NCBI RefSeq assembly: GCF_007176755.1 | Contig: NZ_BJTV01000004.1 | Location: 434,001 to 498,000, forward strand | Origin: Streptomyces sp. 1-11 | GTDB lineage: Bacteria; Actinomycetota; Actinomycetes; Streptomycetales; Streptomycetaceae | Length of the DNA stretch: 64,000 nucleotides | Reading direction: 5' to 3' | In this document: positions 43,074-54,121 of the stretch, one piece after another | How the letters are laid out: every line of letters begins with the position of its first letter | Numbering within the stretch: position 1 is the stretch's first letter | Made by a program: the position numbers and the translations under genes | The notes under the pieces: generated by a model | Databases searched by the model: none | The model's input: the letters and a program-made list of their open reading frames with translations, nothing else | What the model was told of the DNA's origin: nothing

Positions 43074-43107
43074 CGGCCCCTCCGCCCGGTTCGGGGCGGA
43101 GGGGCCG
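43074..43107. terminator. Hairpin after the F420-type oxidoreductase gene
   Basis: A 14-bp perfect inverted repeat with a six-base loop lies 29 bases after the stop at 43136. It is GC-rich and lacks a long T-run, the common actinobacterial form. Confidence 0.6.
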
Positions 43108-43135
43108 TGGGGCCGGGGCCGGGTCAGGGGCCGGG

Positions 43136-44059
43136 TCAGGAGAGCCGGCTCTGGACCTGGGAGGAGATCAGTTCCAGGTGGTCCAGGTCGTCCAGGTCGA
43201 GGATCTGGAGGTAGATGCGGGTGGAGCCGGTCTCGGCGTAGCGGCCGATCTTCTCCACCACCTCGGCCGGGGAGCCGGCCAGGCCGTTGGCCTTCAGCTC
43301 GTCCACCTCACGGCCGATCGCGGCGGCGCGGCGGGCGACCTCCCGGTCGTCCCGGCCGACGCACGCCACGAGCGCGTTGGAGTAGGTGAGGGCGCCGGCG
43401 CCGCGGCCGGCCTCCTCGGCGGCGGCGCGCACCCGGCCGAACTGCCGCTCGCTGTCCTCGACGGAGGCGAACGGGATGTTGAACTCGTCGGCGTACCGGG
43501 CGGCCAGGCGCGGGGTGCGGGTGGCGCCGTGGCCGCCGATGAGCACCGGGATCCGGTGCTGGGCGGGCTTGGGCAGCGCGGGCGAGTCGGTGAGGTCGTA
43601 GTAGGCGCCGTGGAAGTCGAAGGTCTCGCCGGTCTTGGTGGCCCACAGCCCGGTGACGATCTCTAGCTGTTCCTCCAGGCGCGCGAACTTCTCCTTGGGG
43701 AAGGGGATGCCGTACGCCTTGTGCTCCTCCTCGAACCAGCCCGCGCCGAGGCCCAGTTCGACCCGGCCGCCGGACATCTGGTCGACCTGGGCGACCTGGA
43801 TGGCCAGCACGCCGGGCAGGCGGAAGGTGCCGGCCGTCATCAGGGTGCCGAGGCGGATGCGCTTGGTCTCACGGGCCAGGCCGGCCAGCGTGATCCAGGC
43901 GTCCGTGGGGCCGGGCAGGCCGTCCGTGTCGCCCATCCGGAGGTAGTGGTCGGAGCGGAAGAAGGCGTCGAAGCCGAGGTCCTCGGTGGCCTTCGCCACG
44001 GTGAGCAGGGTGTCGTACGTGGCCCCCTGCTGGGGCTCGGTGAAAATTCGAAGGTCCAT
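43136..44059 (-). CDS. LLM-class F420-dependent oxidoreductase, 307 aa
   Basis: Luciferase-like monooxygenase fold with LGFDAFFRSDHYLRMGD, RLGTLMTAGTFRLPGVLA, GGRVELGLGAGWFEEEHKAYGIPFP and PVLIGGHGATRTPRLAARYADEFN, typical of F420-dependent members. ATG 44059 begins at MDLRIF; upstream in-frame starts are not needed. The substrate is unknown. Confidence 0.88.
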   Translation of the reverse strand: MDLRIFTEPQQGATYDTLLTVAKATEDLGFDAFFRSDHYLRMGDTDGLPGPTDAWITLAGLARETKRIRLGTLMTAGTFRLPGVLAIQVAQVDQMSGGRVELGLGAGWFEEEHKAYGIPFPKEKFARLEEQLEIVTGLWATKTGETFDFHGAYYDLTDSPALPKPAQHRIPVLIGGHGATRTPRLAARYADEFNIPFASVEDSERQFGRVRAAAEEAGRGAGALTYSNALVACVGRDDREVARRAAAIGREVDELKANGLAGSPAEVVEKIGRYAETGSTRIYLQILDLDDLDHLELISSQVQSRLS

Positions 44060-44177
44060 ACACCCATCCTGCACGGCACCGGCCGCGCCGGCCTCACCGG
44101 TACCGGGGGCGCGGCCGTCCCCGATCAGGTGAATCCCTTGGGTCACGGGCGCGGAGAGTCGGCGCCGGCCCGGCCGG

Positions 44178-44663
44178 TCACACGCCCGACGGACTGTCCT
44201 CCGCGCCCTCGGGTAACGCCGCCACCCGGGCGGCCAGTTTGCGCAGCATCTCCAGGACCCGGTCCCGGGACTCGTCGGCCGCGTCGATGGCCTCCATGCA
44301 CTGCCAGTACGCCGTCTCGTCGGTGGCGGAGCTGGCCATGGCGACCAGCGCCATGCCGACCTCGCCGAGCAGGCTGTCGAGGCAGAGCAGGGTCAGCCGG
44401 GCGTCGTCCAGTTCGGTGAGCTGGGCGGCGCGCAGGTCGCCCGGGTCGAGTTCCGGGGCGTCCAGGACGCCGCAGCCCCGGCCCGCCAGTTCGGTCAGGC
44501 CCAGTGCCTCGCCCCGCAGCTCCGGCGGGCCGGACACCGCGAGGCGGCTGCCGATCGCCTGGGCCAGGGCCTGCGCCTGCCACACCTCGGCCATGATCTC
44601 GGGCCGGTCGGCGCCCAGGGCCAGGGCCCGCCTGCTCGTCCCGATGAGTCGCACCGCATCCAT
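44178..44663 (-). CDS. DUF6099-like protein, 161 aa
   Basis: Helical conserved Streptomyces protein: MDAVRLIGTSRRALALG, EVWQAQALAQAIGSRLAVSGPPELRGEA and AYWQCMEAIDAADESRDRVLEMLR match what I know as DUF6099. No function is known. Monocistronic by position. Confidence 0.7.
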   Translation of the reverse strand: MDAVRLIGTSRRALALGADRPEIMAEVWQAQALAQAIGSRLAVSGPPELRGEALGLTELAGRGCGVLDAPELDPGDLRAAQLTELDDARLTLLCLDSLLGEVGMALVAMASSATDETAYWQCMEAIDAADESRDRVLEMLRKLAARVAALPEGAEDSPSGV

Positions 44664-44842
44664 GCGCTGCCCCCGTCCAGTCCGCCGTGCGTCCTCGCAC
44701 GCCCGCGTGAACTTCCCTGTTCACTACCCAGAGTGAGGGTCCCTGAGACGTAAAGCCAGAGGAAGACGGGAAATTGTGGACAACAATTCGGATTCGGGGC
44801 GCGATGCGACTCCACAGAGTGATAGCGGAGGATGACACTCCG

Positions 44843-45187
44843 TCAGTCGCCGGCGCCCGGCCCCGGCGCCGGGAAGCGCCGCTCGTTGCGGTCGATCTTG
44901 GCGGAGAGCGCGGCCAGCGGGTCGACGCCGAGGACCTCGCAGAACTGCAGCAGGTAGGCGAGGACGTCGGCGACCTCGTCCCGGACCCGGTGCGCGGTGC
45001 CGGGGTCGTCCATCACCCGGGCCGACTCCTCGGGCGTCAGCCACTGGAAGATCTCGACCAGTTCGGAGGCCTCCACGCTGAGCGCGGACACCAGGCTCTT
45101 GGGGGTGTGGTAGGGCTGCCAGTCGCGCGCGGCGGCGAACTCGGCCAGTCTGCGCTGGAGTCCGGCCAGGTCCTGGTGTTCCGTCAC
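44843..45187 (-). CDS. MazG-like nucleotide pyrophosphohydrolase, 114 aa
   Basis: All-alpha NTP pyrophosphatase fold with the metal-binding pattern SVEASELVEIFQW and DEVADVLAYLLQFC (ExxE then ExxD). Such enzymes clean up non-standard nucleotides. GTG 45187 overlaps the stop of the ATPase gene by four bases, so the two are coupled. Confidence 0.88.
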   Translation of the reverse strand: MTEHQDLAGLQRRLAEFAAARDWQPYHTPKSLVSALSVEASELVEIFQWLTPEESARVMDDPGTAHRVRDEVADVLAYLLQFCEVLGVDPLAALSAKIDRNERRFPAPGPGAGD

Positions 45188-46464
45188 GGCCTCAGGTGTA
45201 CCACGGTGACGCCCTCCGTCCCCACGGCCCAGGAGGCGTCGCTCACGGCGCCCACGCAGCGGATGTGGCCCCGCTCGCCCATCCGGGCCGCCGTCAGCAG
45301 CAGCGCGCGCCGCTGGGCGGGGTCGAGGCCGCGGTCGAAGCCGTCGGTGAGCACGGTGAGGGTGCGCAGCGCGTCGGGCACCTCGCCGGGTGTGTCCACG
45401 GCCAGCACGCCGGGTCCGGTCAGCAGCACCAGGGCGAGCGCGACGTAGCGCAGCTCGCCGTCGCCGAGCCGGGCCAGCTCGGTGCGGAAGCCGTCGCCGC
45501 GGTCGAGCAGCGCCCCGACGGTGCCGTCGGCCAGTGGTTCGGCGGCCAGGTCGGCCACCGGGCCCGCGCAGCCGCCGCGCAGCGTCTCGACGAGCAGGGC
45601 GTGCCGGCGGCCGCACTCGGACCGGGTGCGCCACAGCACGTCGGCGAGGTTGTCGCAGCCGGGCAGCAGCCGTCCCGATCCGGTGGGGACGGGGGCGCGC
45701 ATGCGCTCGGGGCGCGGGTCGCAGGCGAAGACCGAGCGCAGGGCGACGACCGTCTGCTCGGCGGCGGCGAGCACCCGCCGCTGCCCGTCGGTCTTGCCGG
45801 CCACCCGCAGCGGCAGCAGCGGGGTGCCGAGCCGGTCGTCGGGCAGTGGGGCACGGGTCACCGGGGAGGCGCCCGCGGTGTGCCAGGCGGCCTGCACCGC
45901 CCGGCGGCCCGGGTCGCGCAGGGCGGTCTCCAGCAGGACCACGCCGTCCGCGGTGAGCCGTTCGCCCACGATCCGCAGCTCCGGCTCGGCCTGCACGGCG
46001 ACGTCCAGCCGGACCGGCCCCTCGGCGCCGTCGGCCGTGCAGCCGATCCGGAAGCCGCGCCGGCGCTGCGCGTCGGGCCGCGCCCGCTCCGGCACCCAGG
46101 CCGCCGGCTCCGGGAACACCTCCTCGAGCGGCGCCCCGCCGCCTAGCCGGGCGAGCGCCTCGTACGCCGCGAGCGCGGTCGACTTGCCCGACCCGCTGGG
46201 CCCGGCGAACAGGGTGACGGCGCCCAGCGGGAACGCGGCCCGCCGGTGCCCGGCGAAGGCGGACAGCCGCAGCTCGGTCACCCGGGCGCGCACGTCGAGA
46301 GCGCCGGCGGACCGCTCCCCCGGCCCGCCCGCGAGCAACCCGCCCTGCCCCGGCACCCGGTGGGAGGCGTCCGCGGAGGCGGGCGGCGGCCCGGGCGGCG
46401 CGGCGGGCGGTTCCAGGGATGCGGAGGTCGGTGCGGAACAGGTGGACACGGGTGGGACGGCCAT
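45184..46464 (-). CDS. AAA ATPase, SMC/RecF-like, 426 aa
   Basis: A Pro/Ala-rich N-terminal 55 residues is followed by an ATPase core with Walker A GPSGSGKST, the signature-like RLGDGELRYVALALVLL, and Walker B GVLAVDTPGE. It resembles single-chain ATPases that cut or guard DNA (OLD/RecF type) without an attached nuclease. The coupled MazG-like gene might act with it. Function unproved. Confidence 0.75.
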   Translation of the reverse strand: MAVPPVSTCSAPTSASLEPPAAPPGPPPASADASHRVPGQGGLLAGGPGERSAGALDVRARVTELRLSAFAGHRRAAFPLGAVTLFAGPSGSGKSTALAAYEALARLGGGAPLEEVFPEPAAWVPERARPDAQRRRGFRIGCTADGAEGPVRLDVAVQAEPELRIVGERLTADGVVLLETALRDPGRRAVQAAWHTAGASPVTRAPLPDDRLGTPLLPLRVAGKTDGQRRVLAAAEQTVVALRSVFACDPRPERMRAPVPTGSGRLLPGCDNLADVLWRTRSECGRRHALLVETLRGGCAGPVADLAAEPLADGTVGALLDRGDGFRTELARLGDGELRYVALALVLLTGPGVLAVDTPGEVPDALRTLTVLTDGFDRGLDPAQRRALLLTAARMGERGHIRCVGAVSDASWAVGTEGVTVVHLRP

Positions 46465-46559
46465 ATGTGGACGTTAGGCCTCCGCCGGGACGGCGAACCG
46501 TTTTGCCCGCCGCACCTTCCTACGATCGGGGGAGCGCCCGCGCGCCGCGTGCGGGCGGC

Positions 46560-46949
46560 TCAGCCGCCTGCCATCCCCGCGCCCTCCATCAGCCCGCTGA
46601 CCTCGGTGCCGGGCGGCGTCAGCAGGAAGACGTTGCGGTCGACCCGGTGCATCCCGCTGCCCAGGCCGAAGACGACACCGGTGCTGAAGTCGAGGACGCG
46701 CTTGGCGACGTCGCCCTCCGCGCCGGACAGGTCCAGCAGCACCGGCACCCCGGCCATCAGCGTCTCGGCGACCTCCCGGGCGTCGGCGAAGACGTCGACC
46801 CGCAGGACCACGAAGCGGCGGCGCGTCTCGGTCTCGGCGTCCGGCAGCGAGCGGTGGCCCACCGCGGACGGCCAGGCGTCCCGGCCCCGCAGCGGCACGA
46901 CCTGGGCGAGCCCCTCCCACTGTTCATCGGTGACGTCGTAACGGCTCAC
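46560..46949 (-). CDS. SepF-type cell-division protein, 129 aa
   Basis: SepF core (RRFVVLRVDVFADAREVAETLMAGVPVLLDLSGAEGDVAKRVLDFSTGVVFGLGSGMHRVDRNVFLLTPP) links FtsZ to the membrane. The N-terminus is short and lacks an obvious membrane-binding helix, unlike main SepF, so it is probably one of the extra actinomycete paralogues. GTG 46949 follows a GGGGGAG. Confidence 0.85.
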   Translation of the reverse strand: MSRYDVTDEQWEGLAQVVPLRGRDAWPSAVGHRSLPDAETETRRRFVVLRVDVFADAREVAETLMAGVPVLLDLSGAEGDVAKRVLDFSTGVVFGLGSGMHRVDRNVFLLTPPGTEVSGLMEGAGMAGG

Positions 46950-47163
46950 CGGCTCCCCCTGACCTGACTCGTACCAATTGCCTGCACCAGCCAATTCTTA
47001 CGCCAAGTCACCCGTTCAGCCCAACAACGACACACTGCGCGACCGCTCAAGCGTCCTGTTCCATGGGGCACATGTACGAAAAAACCCCTTCTTACCGCCC
47101 TCACACCGGTCTCTTCATGTCGTTCCCCGCCTCACTCACCGGCCGCCACTAGCGTCCGGTGCC

Positions 47164-48939
47164 GTGCACTTGGCAGAAACTCAGCAGGTGGCACCCGGGC
47201 GGTGGACACGGCCGGCGGTGTCCACCGCCCCGGGACGTCACACCGAAGAAGTCCGCGGCCCCGCGCAGTGGCACCGGGTCCTGACCCTGCTCGCCGACGT
47301 GAGCCTGTTCATCGGGACCCGGTCACTGTGGTCCCAGGCAGCGACCCACAACCTCTTCGTCACGGCGGTGGTGTCGGTCTGCTACGTCTCGATCCTGGCC
47401 GGCGGGGTCCTCGCGCTGACGGTCCGCCGGACGCGCTCGCTGGCCCGGGTCGACCTCATGGTGCTGCTCACCGCGCTCACGCTCACCGGCTGCGCCTGGT
47501 GGCTGAACCACGCCGGTGGCGACGAGGCGATGCTCACCGCCCAGGCCGCGCGCGAACTGGTCGCCGGGCACGCGGTCTACGGGCAGCCCTGGCCATGGCT
47601 GTTCCACGGCCCGAACGTCGCCGTGACGCCGACGATAGACGGGGGGTACGACTTCACGTACGGCTATCCCCCGCTGGCCCCGCTGCTGGCCGCGCCCCTG
47701 CTGTGGGTGGGCGGCGGCGGCGCCCCGGCGACGGCGGCGGCGACGGTCGCCCTGCTCACCGGTGCGGTGCTGCTGTGGCGGATGCTGCCGGCGCCCTACC
47801 GCTCGGCGGCGACGATGGCGTGCCTGGGCTTCGGTTTCCTGCCGGGGTACGCCCGTTCGGGCTATCCGGCGATCGAGGCGATGGTGCTGCTGATCCCGGT
47901 GGTGGTGGGCTGGTCCCGCATCGGCAGGGGCGGCCGGCTCGGCACGCCGGGCATCGCCCGGGCCGTGTGCCTGGGCGCCGCCTGCGCCACCCAGCAACTG
48001 CCGTGGTTCGTCGCCCCCTTCCTGCTCGCCGGCATCCACGCGGTGCGCCGCGGCGAACTGGGCGGACGCGCGGCCACCGCGGTCTGCGCGCGGCTTCTGG
48101 GGATCGCCGGGGCGACCTGGCTGCTGCTCAACGCCTACTTCATGGTGCGCGAACCGGGTCCCTGGCTCGACGGCGTCGCGCTGCCCCTCACCCAGGGCGC
48201 GGTGCTGCACGGCCAGGGCCTGGTGGACGTCTCGCTGTACTTCACGCACGGCAGCGACCGCCTCGACTGGTACGGCCACGCCAGCGTCCTGCTGGCCGCC
48301 GCGCTGCTGGCGCTGTACGTGCTGTTCGTACGGCGGCTGGGTCCGGCGGCGACGGTGCTGCCCTGGTGCGCCTTCTGGCTGGCGACCCGGTCCCAGGACG
48401 GCTACTACCTGATGATGACCCCGCTGTGGCTCGCGGCGGCGGTCACCGTGCCGCTGCCGGACTTCGCGAACGCCTGGCAGCCGCGCCCCCGCCGGCTCAG
48501 GGGCCCGCGCCGCCGGCTCGCGCTGGCCGGCGCGGCCGCGCTGCTGGTGCTGCCCGCGCTGGTGAGCGCGGCCCTCGCGGCGACCGGCCGGCCGCCGCTG
48601 CGGATGGACGTCACGGCGGCCCGGCGGGCCACGGCGCAGTCGCTGTCCGGCTTGAGCCTGCGGGTGACCAACACCGGCGGCACCGCGCTCACCCCGCACT
48701 ACATGCTCACCACCAGCCACGGGGCGAGCAGATACTGGTCGCTGACGCGCGGTCCGGCCACGATCGCCGCGCACACCACGGCCTCCGTCGAACTGCGCGC
48801 CCCGTCGGGCAGGTTCGCGCTGCCGGCGCAGGCGGGCGCCCGGTTCCGCCTGCGCGCCTTCACCGGGGACCCGCAGACGCTGTCCACCCGGGACCTGCGG
48901 CCGGCCGACCTGGGCCGTGAGCAGTCACCCGAACGGTAG
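47164..48939 (+). CDS. Polytopic membrane protein, glycosyltransferase-like, 591 aa
   Basis: About eleven membrane helices, with an early acidic motif in NHAGGDEAMLTAQAARELVAG and the FTYGYPPLAPLL loop, as in GT-C/GT87-type mannosyltransferases. The C-terminal 120 residues form an extracytoplasmic beta-rich domain. The start is taken as GTG 47164; the frame is open to 46978 but the extra part is not protein-like. Confidence 0.7.
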   Translation: MHLAETQQVAPGRWTRPAVSTAPGRHTEEVRGPAQWHRVLTLLADVSLFIGTRSLWSQAATHNLFVTAVVSVCYVSILAGGVLALTVRRTRSLARVDLMVLLTALTLTGCAWWLNHAGGDEAMLTAQAARELVAGHAVYGQPWPWLFHGPNVAVTPTIDGGYDFTYGYPPLAPLLAAPLLWVGGGGAPATAAATVALLTGAVLLWRMLPAPYRSAATMACLGFGFLPGYARSGYPAIEAMVLLIPVVVGWSRIGRGGRLGTPGIARAVCLGAACATQQLPWFVAPFLLAGIHAVRRGELGGRAATAVCARLLGIAGATWLLLNAYFMVREPGPWLDGVALPLTQGAVLHGQGLVDVSLYFTHGSDRLDWYGHASVLLAAALLALYVLFVRRLGPAATVLPWCAFWLATRSQDGYYLMMTPLWLAAAVTVPLPDFANAWQPRPRRLRGPRRRLALAGAAALLVLPALVSAALAATGRPPLRMDVTAARRATAQSLSGLSLRVTNTGGTALTPHYMLTTSHGASRYWSLTRGPATIAAHTTASVELRAPSGRFALPAQAGARFRLRAFTGDPQTLSTRDLRPADLGREQSPER

Positions 48940-49047
48940 GAAACCGGGCCGCCGGGGCCGGGCGAGGTGCAGGTCACAGCCGCAGAGAGGGAAACGTCAC
49001 AGCTCTCGCTCTGCTGTCACATGAGCGCCCTGCCCTAGCATCCGAGC

Positions 49048-50865
49048 ATGACGGTCCTGCCTGACGACGGGCTCTCACTGGCCGCCGAGTTCCCTGACGC
49101 GACGCACGAGCAGTGGCACCGCCTGGTCGAGGGTGTGCTGCGCAAGTCGGGCAAGGAAGTCTCCGGCGCGGCAGTCGAGGACGCCCTGTCCACGACGCTC
49201 GAGGACGGGCTGCGCACCCGGCCCCTCTACACCGCGCGCGACGCCGCGCCCGACCCCGGCCTGCCCGGCTTCGCGCCCTACGTGCGCGGCGGCCGCCCCG
49301 AGGGCGGCACGGCCGGCGGCTGGGACGTACGGCAGCGGCACACGGCGCTCGGCGGCGGCGCGGAGGGCGCGGTGCTGGCCGACCTGGAGAACGGCGTCAC
49401 CTCGCTGTGGCTGGTGCTCGGCGAGGGCGGCATCCCGGTCTCCGGACTGGACCGGGCGCTCGACGGCGTGTACCTCGACCTGGCCCCGGTCGTGCTGGAC
49501 GCCGGCCGCGACACCGAGGCGGCCGCCGAGGCGCTGCTGCGGCTGTACGAGGCGAGGGGCGTGGATCCCGGGGCGGTGCGCGGCGGCCTCGGCGGCGACC
49601 CGCTCGGCCACGAGGCCCGCACCGGCGTCCCGCTGGACGTCGCCCCCTTCGCCGCCCTCGCCGGGCGCTGCGCCGGGACGTATCCCGGCCTGCGCGCGCT
49701 GACCGTGGACGCGCTGCCGTACCACGAGGCGGGCGGCTCGGCCGCGCAGGAGCTGGGCGCCTCCATCGCCACCGGCGTGGCCTACCTGCGGGCGCTGACC
49801 GAGGCCGGGCTGCCGGTCGAGACGGCCTGCGCCCAGCTCGAGTTCCGCTACGCGGCCACCGCCGACCAGTTCCTGACCGTCGCCAAGCTGCGCGCGGCCC
49901 GCCGGCTGTGGGCGCGGGTCGCCGAGGTGGCCGGGGCGCCGGGCGCGGGCGCGCAGGTCCAGCACGCGGTGACCTCGCCGGTGATGCTGACCCGCCGCGA
50001 CCCGTGGGTGAACATGCTGCGCGCCACGGTGGCCACGCTGGCCGCCGGGGTCGGCGGCGCCGACGCGGTGACCGTGCTGCCGTTCGACCACGCGCTGGGC
50101 CTGCCGGACGCGTTCGCCCGCCGTATCGCGCGCAACACCTCCACGATCCTGATGGAGGAGTCCCACCTGGCCCGGGTGATCGACCCGGCGGGCGGCTCCT
50201 GGTACGTGGAGCGGCTGACCGAGGAACTCGCCCAGGCCGGCTGGGCGTACTTCCGGTCCGTGGAGCGGGACGGCGGCCAGGCGGCCTGCCTGCGCTCGGG
50301 CCGGATCCGCACGGACCTGGCGACGACCTGGGCGGAGCGTTCCAAGAAGCTCGCCAAGCGGCGCGAACCCATCACCGGCGTCAGCGAGTTCCCGCTGCTG
50401 GGCGAGAAGCCGGTGGAGCGCGAGCCCGCGCCCGAGCCGCCGTCCGGCGGACTGCCCCGGGTGCGCCGCGACGAGGCGTTCGAGGCGCTGCGCGCCCGCT
50501 CCGACGCGCACCTGGCCGCGACCGGCTCCCGGCCCAGGATCTTCCTGGCCACCCTCGGCTCCCCCGCCGAGTACACCGCGCGCTCCACGTTCGCCGCCAA
50601 CCTGTTCCAGGCGGGCGGCATCGAGCCGGTCACCGGGGGCGCCTTCGAGGACAGCGGGGCCACCGAGGCCGTGCTGTGCTCCAGCGACGCGCTCTACGCC
50701 GAACGGGCCGCGCAGGCCGCCGAGTCGCTGCGCGCGGCCGGCGCCCGGCACGTGTTCCTGGCCGGCCGCCCGGCCGAGCACCCGGGCGTCGACTCGTACG
50801 TCTTCGCGGGCTGCGACGCCATCGACGTGCTGTCCGCGACCCTCGACCGCATGGGAGTGTCCTGA
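49048..50865 (+). CDS. mutA: Methylmalonyl-CoA mutase small (beta) subunit, 605 aa
   Basis: Homologous to the large subunit but without the B12-binding motif; retains the TIM-barrel features ([30 protein letters not shown]). It pairs with the catalytic subunit whose start overlaps its stop (TGATG). The enzyme interconverts succinyl-CoA and methylmalonyl-CoA, so it can feed methylmalonyl extender units. Confidence 0.93.
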   Translation: MTVLPDDGLSLAAEFPDATHEQWHRLVEGVLRKSGKEVSGAAVEDALSTTLEDGLRTRPLYTARDAAPDPGLPGFAPYVRGGRPEGGTAGGWDVRQRHTALGGGAEGAVLADLENGVTSLWLVLGEGGIPVSGLDRALDGVYLDLAPVVLDAGRDTEAAAEALLRLYEARGVDPGAVRGGLGGDPLGHEARTGVPLDVAPFAALAGRCAGTYPGLRALTVDALPYHEAGGSAAQELGASIATGVAYLRALTEAGLPVETACAQLEFRYAATADQFLTVAKLRAARRLWARVAEVAGAPGAGAQVQHAVTSPVMLTRRDPWVNMLRATVATLAAGVGGADAVTVLPFDHALGLPDAFARRIARNTSTILMEESHLARVIDPAGGSWYVERLTEELAQAGWAYFRSVERDGGQAACLRSGRIRTDLATTWAERSKKLAKRREPITGVSEFPLLGEKPVEREPAPEPPSGGLPRVRRDEAFEALRARSDAHLAATGSRPRIFLATLGSPAEYTARSTFAANLFQAGGIEPVTGGAFEDSGATEAVLCSSDALYAERAAQAAESLRAAGARHVFLAGRPAEHPGVDSYVFAGCDAIDVLSATLDRMGVS

Positions 50866-53039
50866 TGGGAATCCCCGACTTCGCCGGCATCGAGCTGGGG
50901 ACGCCGGCCGCCGACGGCAGCGCCGAGGAGTGGCGCACGGCCGTGAAGCGGGCGACCGGGAGCGAGGAGCCGCTGTGGGAGACCCCGGAGGGCATCGGGG
51001 TCAAGCCGCTGTACACCGGCAGTGACCTGGAGGGCCTGGACTTCCTCGGCACGTTCCCGGGCATCGCGCCGTACCTGCGCGGCCCGTACCCGACGATGTA
51101 CGTCAACCAGCCCTGGACGATCCGCCAGTACGCGGGCTTCTCCACCGCCGAGGAGTCCAACGCGTTCTACCGGCGCAACCTGGCGGCCGGCCAGAAGGGC
51201 CTGTCGGTCGCCTTCGACCTGCCCACGCACCGGGGCTACGACAGCGACCACCCGCGGGTGACCGGTGACGTCGGCATGGCGGGCGTGGCCATCGACTCGA
51301 TCCTCGACATGCGGCAGCTCTTCGACGGCATCCCGCTGGACAGGATGACCGTGTCGATGACGATGAACGGCGCGGTGCTGCCCGTCCTGGCGCTGTACAT
51401 CGTGGCGGCGGAGGAGCAGGGCGTACCGCCCGAGAAGCTGGCCGGAACCATTCAGAACGACATTCTGAAGGAGTTCATGGTCCGCAACACCTACATCTAC
51501 CCGCCGAAGCCGTCGATGCGGATCATCTCCGACATCTTCGCGTACACCTCGCAGCGGATGCCCCGCTACAACTCCATCTCCATCTCCGGGTACCACATCC
51601 AGGAGGCGGGGGCGACGGCCGACCTGGAGCTGGCGTACACCCTCGCGGACGGTGTGGAGTACATCCGCGCGGGCCGCGAGGCCGGTCTGGACGTGGACGC
51701 GTTCGCGCCCCGGCTGTCGTTCTTCTGGGCGATCGGCATGAACTTCTTCATGGAGATCGCGAAGCTGCGCGCGGCCCGGCTGCTGTGGGCCAAGCTGGTC
51801 GCGCAGTTCGAGCCGAAGAACACCAAGTCCCTGTCGCTGCGCACGCATTCGCAGACCTCGGGCTGGTCGCTGACGGCGCAGGACGTGTTCAACAACGTGA
51901 CGCGCACATGCGTCGAGGCGATGGCGGCGACCCAGGGCCACACCCAGTCGCTGCACACCAACGCCCTCGACGAGGCCCTCGCGCTGCCCACCGACTTCTC
52001 GGCCCGCATCGCCCGCAACACCCAGCTCCTCATCCAGCAGGAGTCGGGCACCACCCGGGTCATCGACCCGTGGGGCGGCAGCGCGTACGTGGAGCGGCTG
52101 ACGTACGACCTCGCGCGCAAGGCCTGGGCGCACATCCAGGAGGTGGAGCAGGCGGGCGGCATGGCGCAGGCCATCGACGCCGGCATCCCCAAGCTGCGCG
52201 TGGAGGAGGCGGCGGCCCGCACCCAGGCCCGCATCGACTCCGGGCGCCAGCCGGTGATCGGCGTCAACAAGTACCGGGTGGACAGCGACGAGCAGATCGA
52301 GGTCCTGAAGGTCGACAACTCCTCGGTGCGCGCCCAGCAGATCGAGAAGCTGCGGCGGCTGCGCGCCGAGCGGGACGAGCAGGCCTGCCGGGACGCGCTG
52401 GACGCGCTCACCCGGGCCGCCGGCGGCGACGGCAACCTGCTGGAGCTGGCCGTGCACGCGGCCCGCGCCAAGGCGACCGTCGGGGAGATCTCCGACGCCC
52501 TGGAGAAGGTGTACGGGCGGCACGCGAGCCAGATCCGTACGATCTCCGGCGTGTACCGCAACGAAGCAGGCCAGTCGCCGTCCGTGGACCGCACCCGCGC
52601 CCTGGTGGACTCCTTCGAGGAGGCCGAGGGCCGCCGGCCGCGCATCCTGGTGGCCAAGATGGGTCAGGACGGCCACGACCGCGGCCAGAAGGTGATCGCG
52701 ACCGCCTTCGCCGACCTGGGCTTCGACGTCGACGTCGGCCCGCTGTTCCAGACGCCGGAGGAGGTCGCCCGGCAGGCGGTCGAGGCCGACGTGCACGTGG
52801 TCGGGGTGTCCTCGCTGGCCGCCGGCCACCTCACGCTGGTGCCGGCGCTGAAGGAGAAGCTCGCCGAGGAGGGCCGCGAGGACATCGTGATCGTGGTCGG
52901 CGGGGTGATCCCGCCGCAGGACGTGCCGACGCTGCTGGAGATGGGCGCCGCGGCCGTGTTCCCGCCCGGGACGGTGATCCCGGACGCGGCGTACGACCTG
53001 GTGAAGCGGCTGTCGGCCGGCCTCGGCCACGAGCTGTAG
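50865..53039 (+). CDS. mutB: Methylmalonyl-CoA mutase large (alpha) subunit, 724 aa
   Basis: Catalytic subunit with N-terminal TIM barrel ([24 protein letters not shown]) and C-terminal B12 domain with the base-off motif DGHDRG plus GVSSLAAGH and [10 protein letters not shown]. Full length. Co-translated with mutA and followed six bases later by meaB. Confidence 0.96.
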   Translation: MGIPDFAGIELGTPAADGSAEEWRTAVKRATGSEEPLWETPEGIGVKPLYTGSDLEGLDFLGTFPGIAPYLRGPYPTMYVNQPWTIRQYAGFSTAEESNAFYRRNLAAGQKGLSVAFDLPTHRGYDSDHPRVTGDVGMAGVAIDSILDMRQLFDGIPLDRMTVSMTMNGAVLPVLALYIVAAEEQGVPPEKLAGTIQNDILKEFMVRNTYIYPPKPSMRIISDIFAYTSQRMPRYNSISISGYHIQEAGATADLELAYTLADGVEYIRAGREAGLDVDAFAPRLSFFWAIGMNFFMEIAKLRAARLLWAKLVAQFEPKNTKSLSLRTHSQTSGWSLTAQDVFNNVTRTCVEAMAATQGHTQSLHTNALDEALALPTDFSARIARNTQLLIQQESGTTRVIDPWGGSAYVERLTYDLARKAWAHIQEVEQAGGMAQAIDAGIPKLRVEEAAARTQARIDSGRQPVIGVNKYRVDSDEQIEVLKVDNSSVRAQQIEKLRRLRAERDEQACRDALDALTRAAGGDGNLLELAVHAARAKATVGEISDALEKVYGRHASQIRTISGVYRNEAGQSPSVDRTRALVDSFEEAEGRRPRILVAKMGQDGHDRGQKVIATAFADLGFDVDVGPLFQTPEEVARQAVEADVHVVGVSSLAAGHLTLVPALKEKLAEEGREDIVIVVGGVIPPQDVPTLLEMGAAAVFPPGTVIPDAAYDLVKRLSAGLGHEL

Positions 53040-53045
53040 CCGCGT

Positions 53046-54050
53046 ATGGCAGCGATCGATCTCGACACGTATGTGAAGGGTGTGCTCGACGGCAGGCGGG
53101 CCCTGGTGGCCCGGGCCATCACGCTGGTGGAGTCCACCCGCCCGCAGCACCGGGCGCTGGCGCAGGAGCTGCTCACCGAGCTGCTCCCGCACAGCGGCCG
53201 GGCGCGGCGGATCGGCGTCAGCGGCGTGCCGGGGGTCGGCAAGTCGACGTTCATCGACGCGTTCGGCACGCTGCTGACCTCGCAGGGCCACCGGGTGGCC
53301 GTGCTCGCGGTGGACCCCTCCTCCACCCGCACCGGCGGTTCAATCCTGGGCGACAAGACCCGGATGGAGCGCCTCGCGGTCGACCCGGACGCCTTCGTGC
53401 GGCCCTCCCCCAGCGCGGGCACGCTGGGCGGGGTCGCGAAGGCCACCCGGGAGTCGATGGTGGTGATGGAGGCCGCCGGGTACGACGTGATCCTGGTGGA
53501 GACCGTCGGCGTCGGTCAGTCGGAGACGGCGGTCGCCGACATGGTCGACTCCTTCCTGCTGCTCACCCTGGCCCGCACCGGCGACCAGCTCCAGGGCATC
53601 AAGAAGGGCGTGCTGGAGCTGGCCGACGTGATCGCCGTGAACAAGGCCGACGGCCCGCACGAGCGGGACGCGCGGGCGGCGGCACGCGAACTGGCGGGCG
53701 CGCTGCGTCTGATGCACGGCAAGGACGCGTTCTGGACCCCGCCGGTGCTGAGCTGCAGCGCCCGTGAGTCGGCCGGCCTGGACGTGGTCTGGGAGCGGCT
53801 GGAGCAGCACCGGACGCTGCTGGACTCCACCGGCCGGCTGGCCGCGAAGCGGCGGGACCAGCAGGTCCACTGGACCTGGTCGATGGTCCGGGACGAGCTG
53901 CTGGGCCGGCTGCACGCGGATCCGGCCGTGCGCGAGGCCGCCCCGGCGCTCGAACAGCGCGTCCGGGAGGGCACGCTGACGGCGACCCTGGCGGCGGAGG
54001 GCATCCTGCGGGCGTTCGGGCAGCGGCGGGACACGGCGCCTGGGCGGTGA
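53046..54050 (+). CDS. meaB: MeaB-type GTPase chaperone of methylmalonyl-CoA mutase, 334 aa
   Basis: SIMIBI GTPase with P-loop [28 protein letters not shown] and the NKADG guanine specificity motif. It protects and reloads the B12 cofactor of the mutase encoded just upstream. Confidence 0.95.
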   Translation: MAAIDLDTYVKGVLDGRRALVARAITLVESTRPQHRALAQELLTELLPHSGRARRIGVSGVPGVGKSTFIDAFGTLLTSQGHRVAVLAVDPSSTRTGGSILGDKTRMERLAVDPDAFVRPSPSAGTLGGVAKATRESMVVMEAAGYDVILVETVGVGQSETAVADMVDSFLLLTLARTGDQLQGIKKGVLELADVIAVNKADGPHERDARAAARELAGALRLMHGKDAFWTPPVLSCSARESAGLDVVWERLEQHRTLLDSTGRLAAKRRDQQVHWTWSMVRDELLGRLHADPAVREAAPALEQRVREGTLTATLAAEGILRAFGQRRDTAPGR

Positions 54051-54121
54051 GTCCGCGGCGGTCGCGGCGATCCGCACGGGAAACAGGCCGCATCACCCCT
54101 TCGTATCCGGGTAGTCCGAAT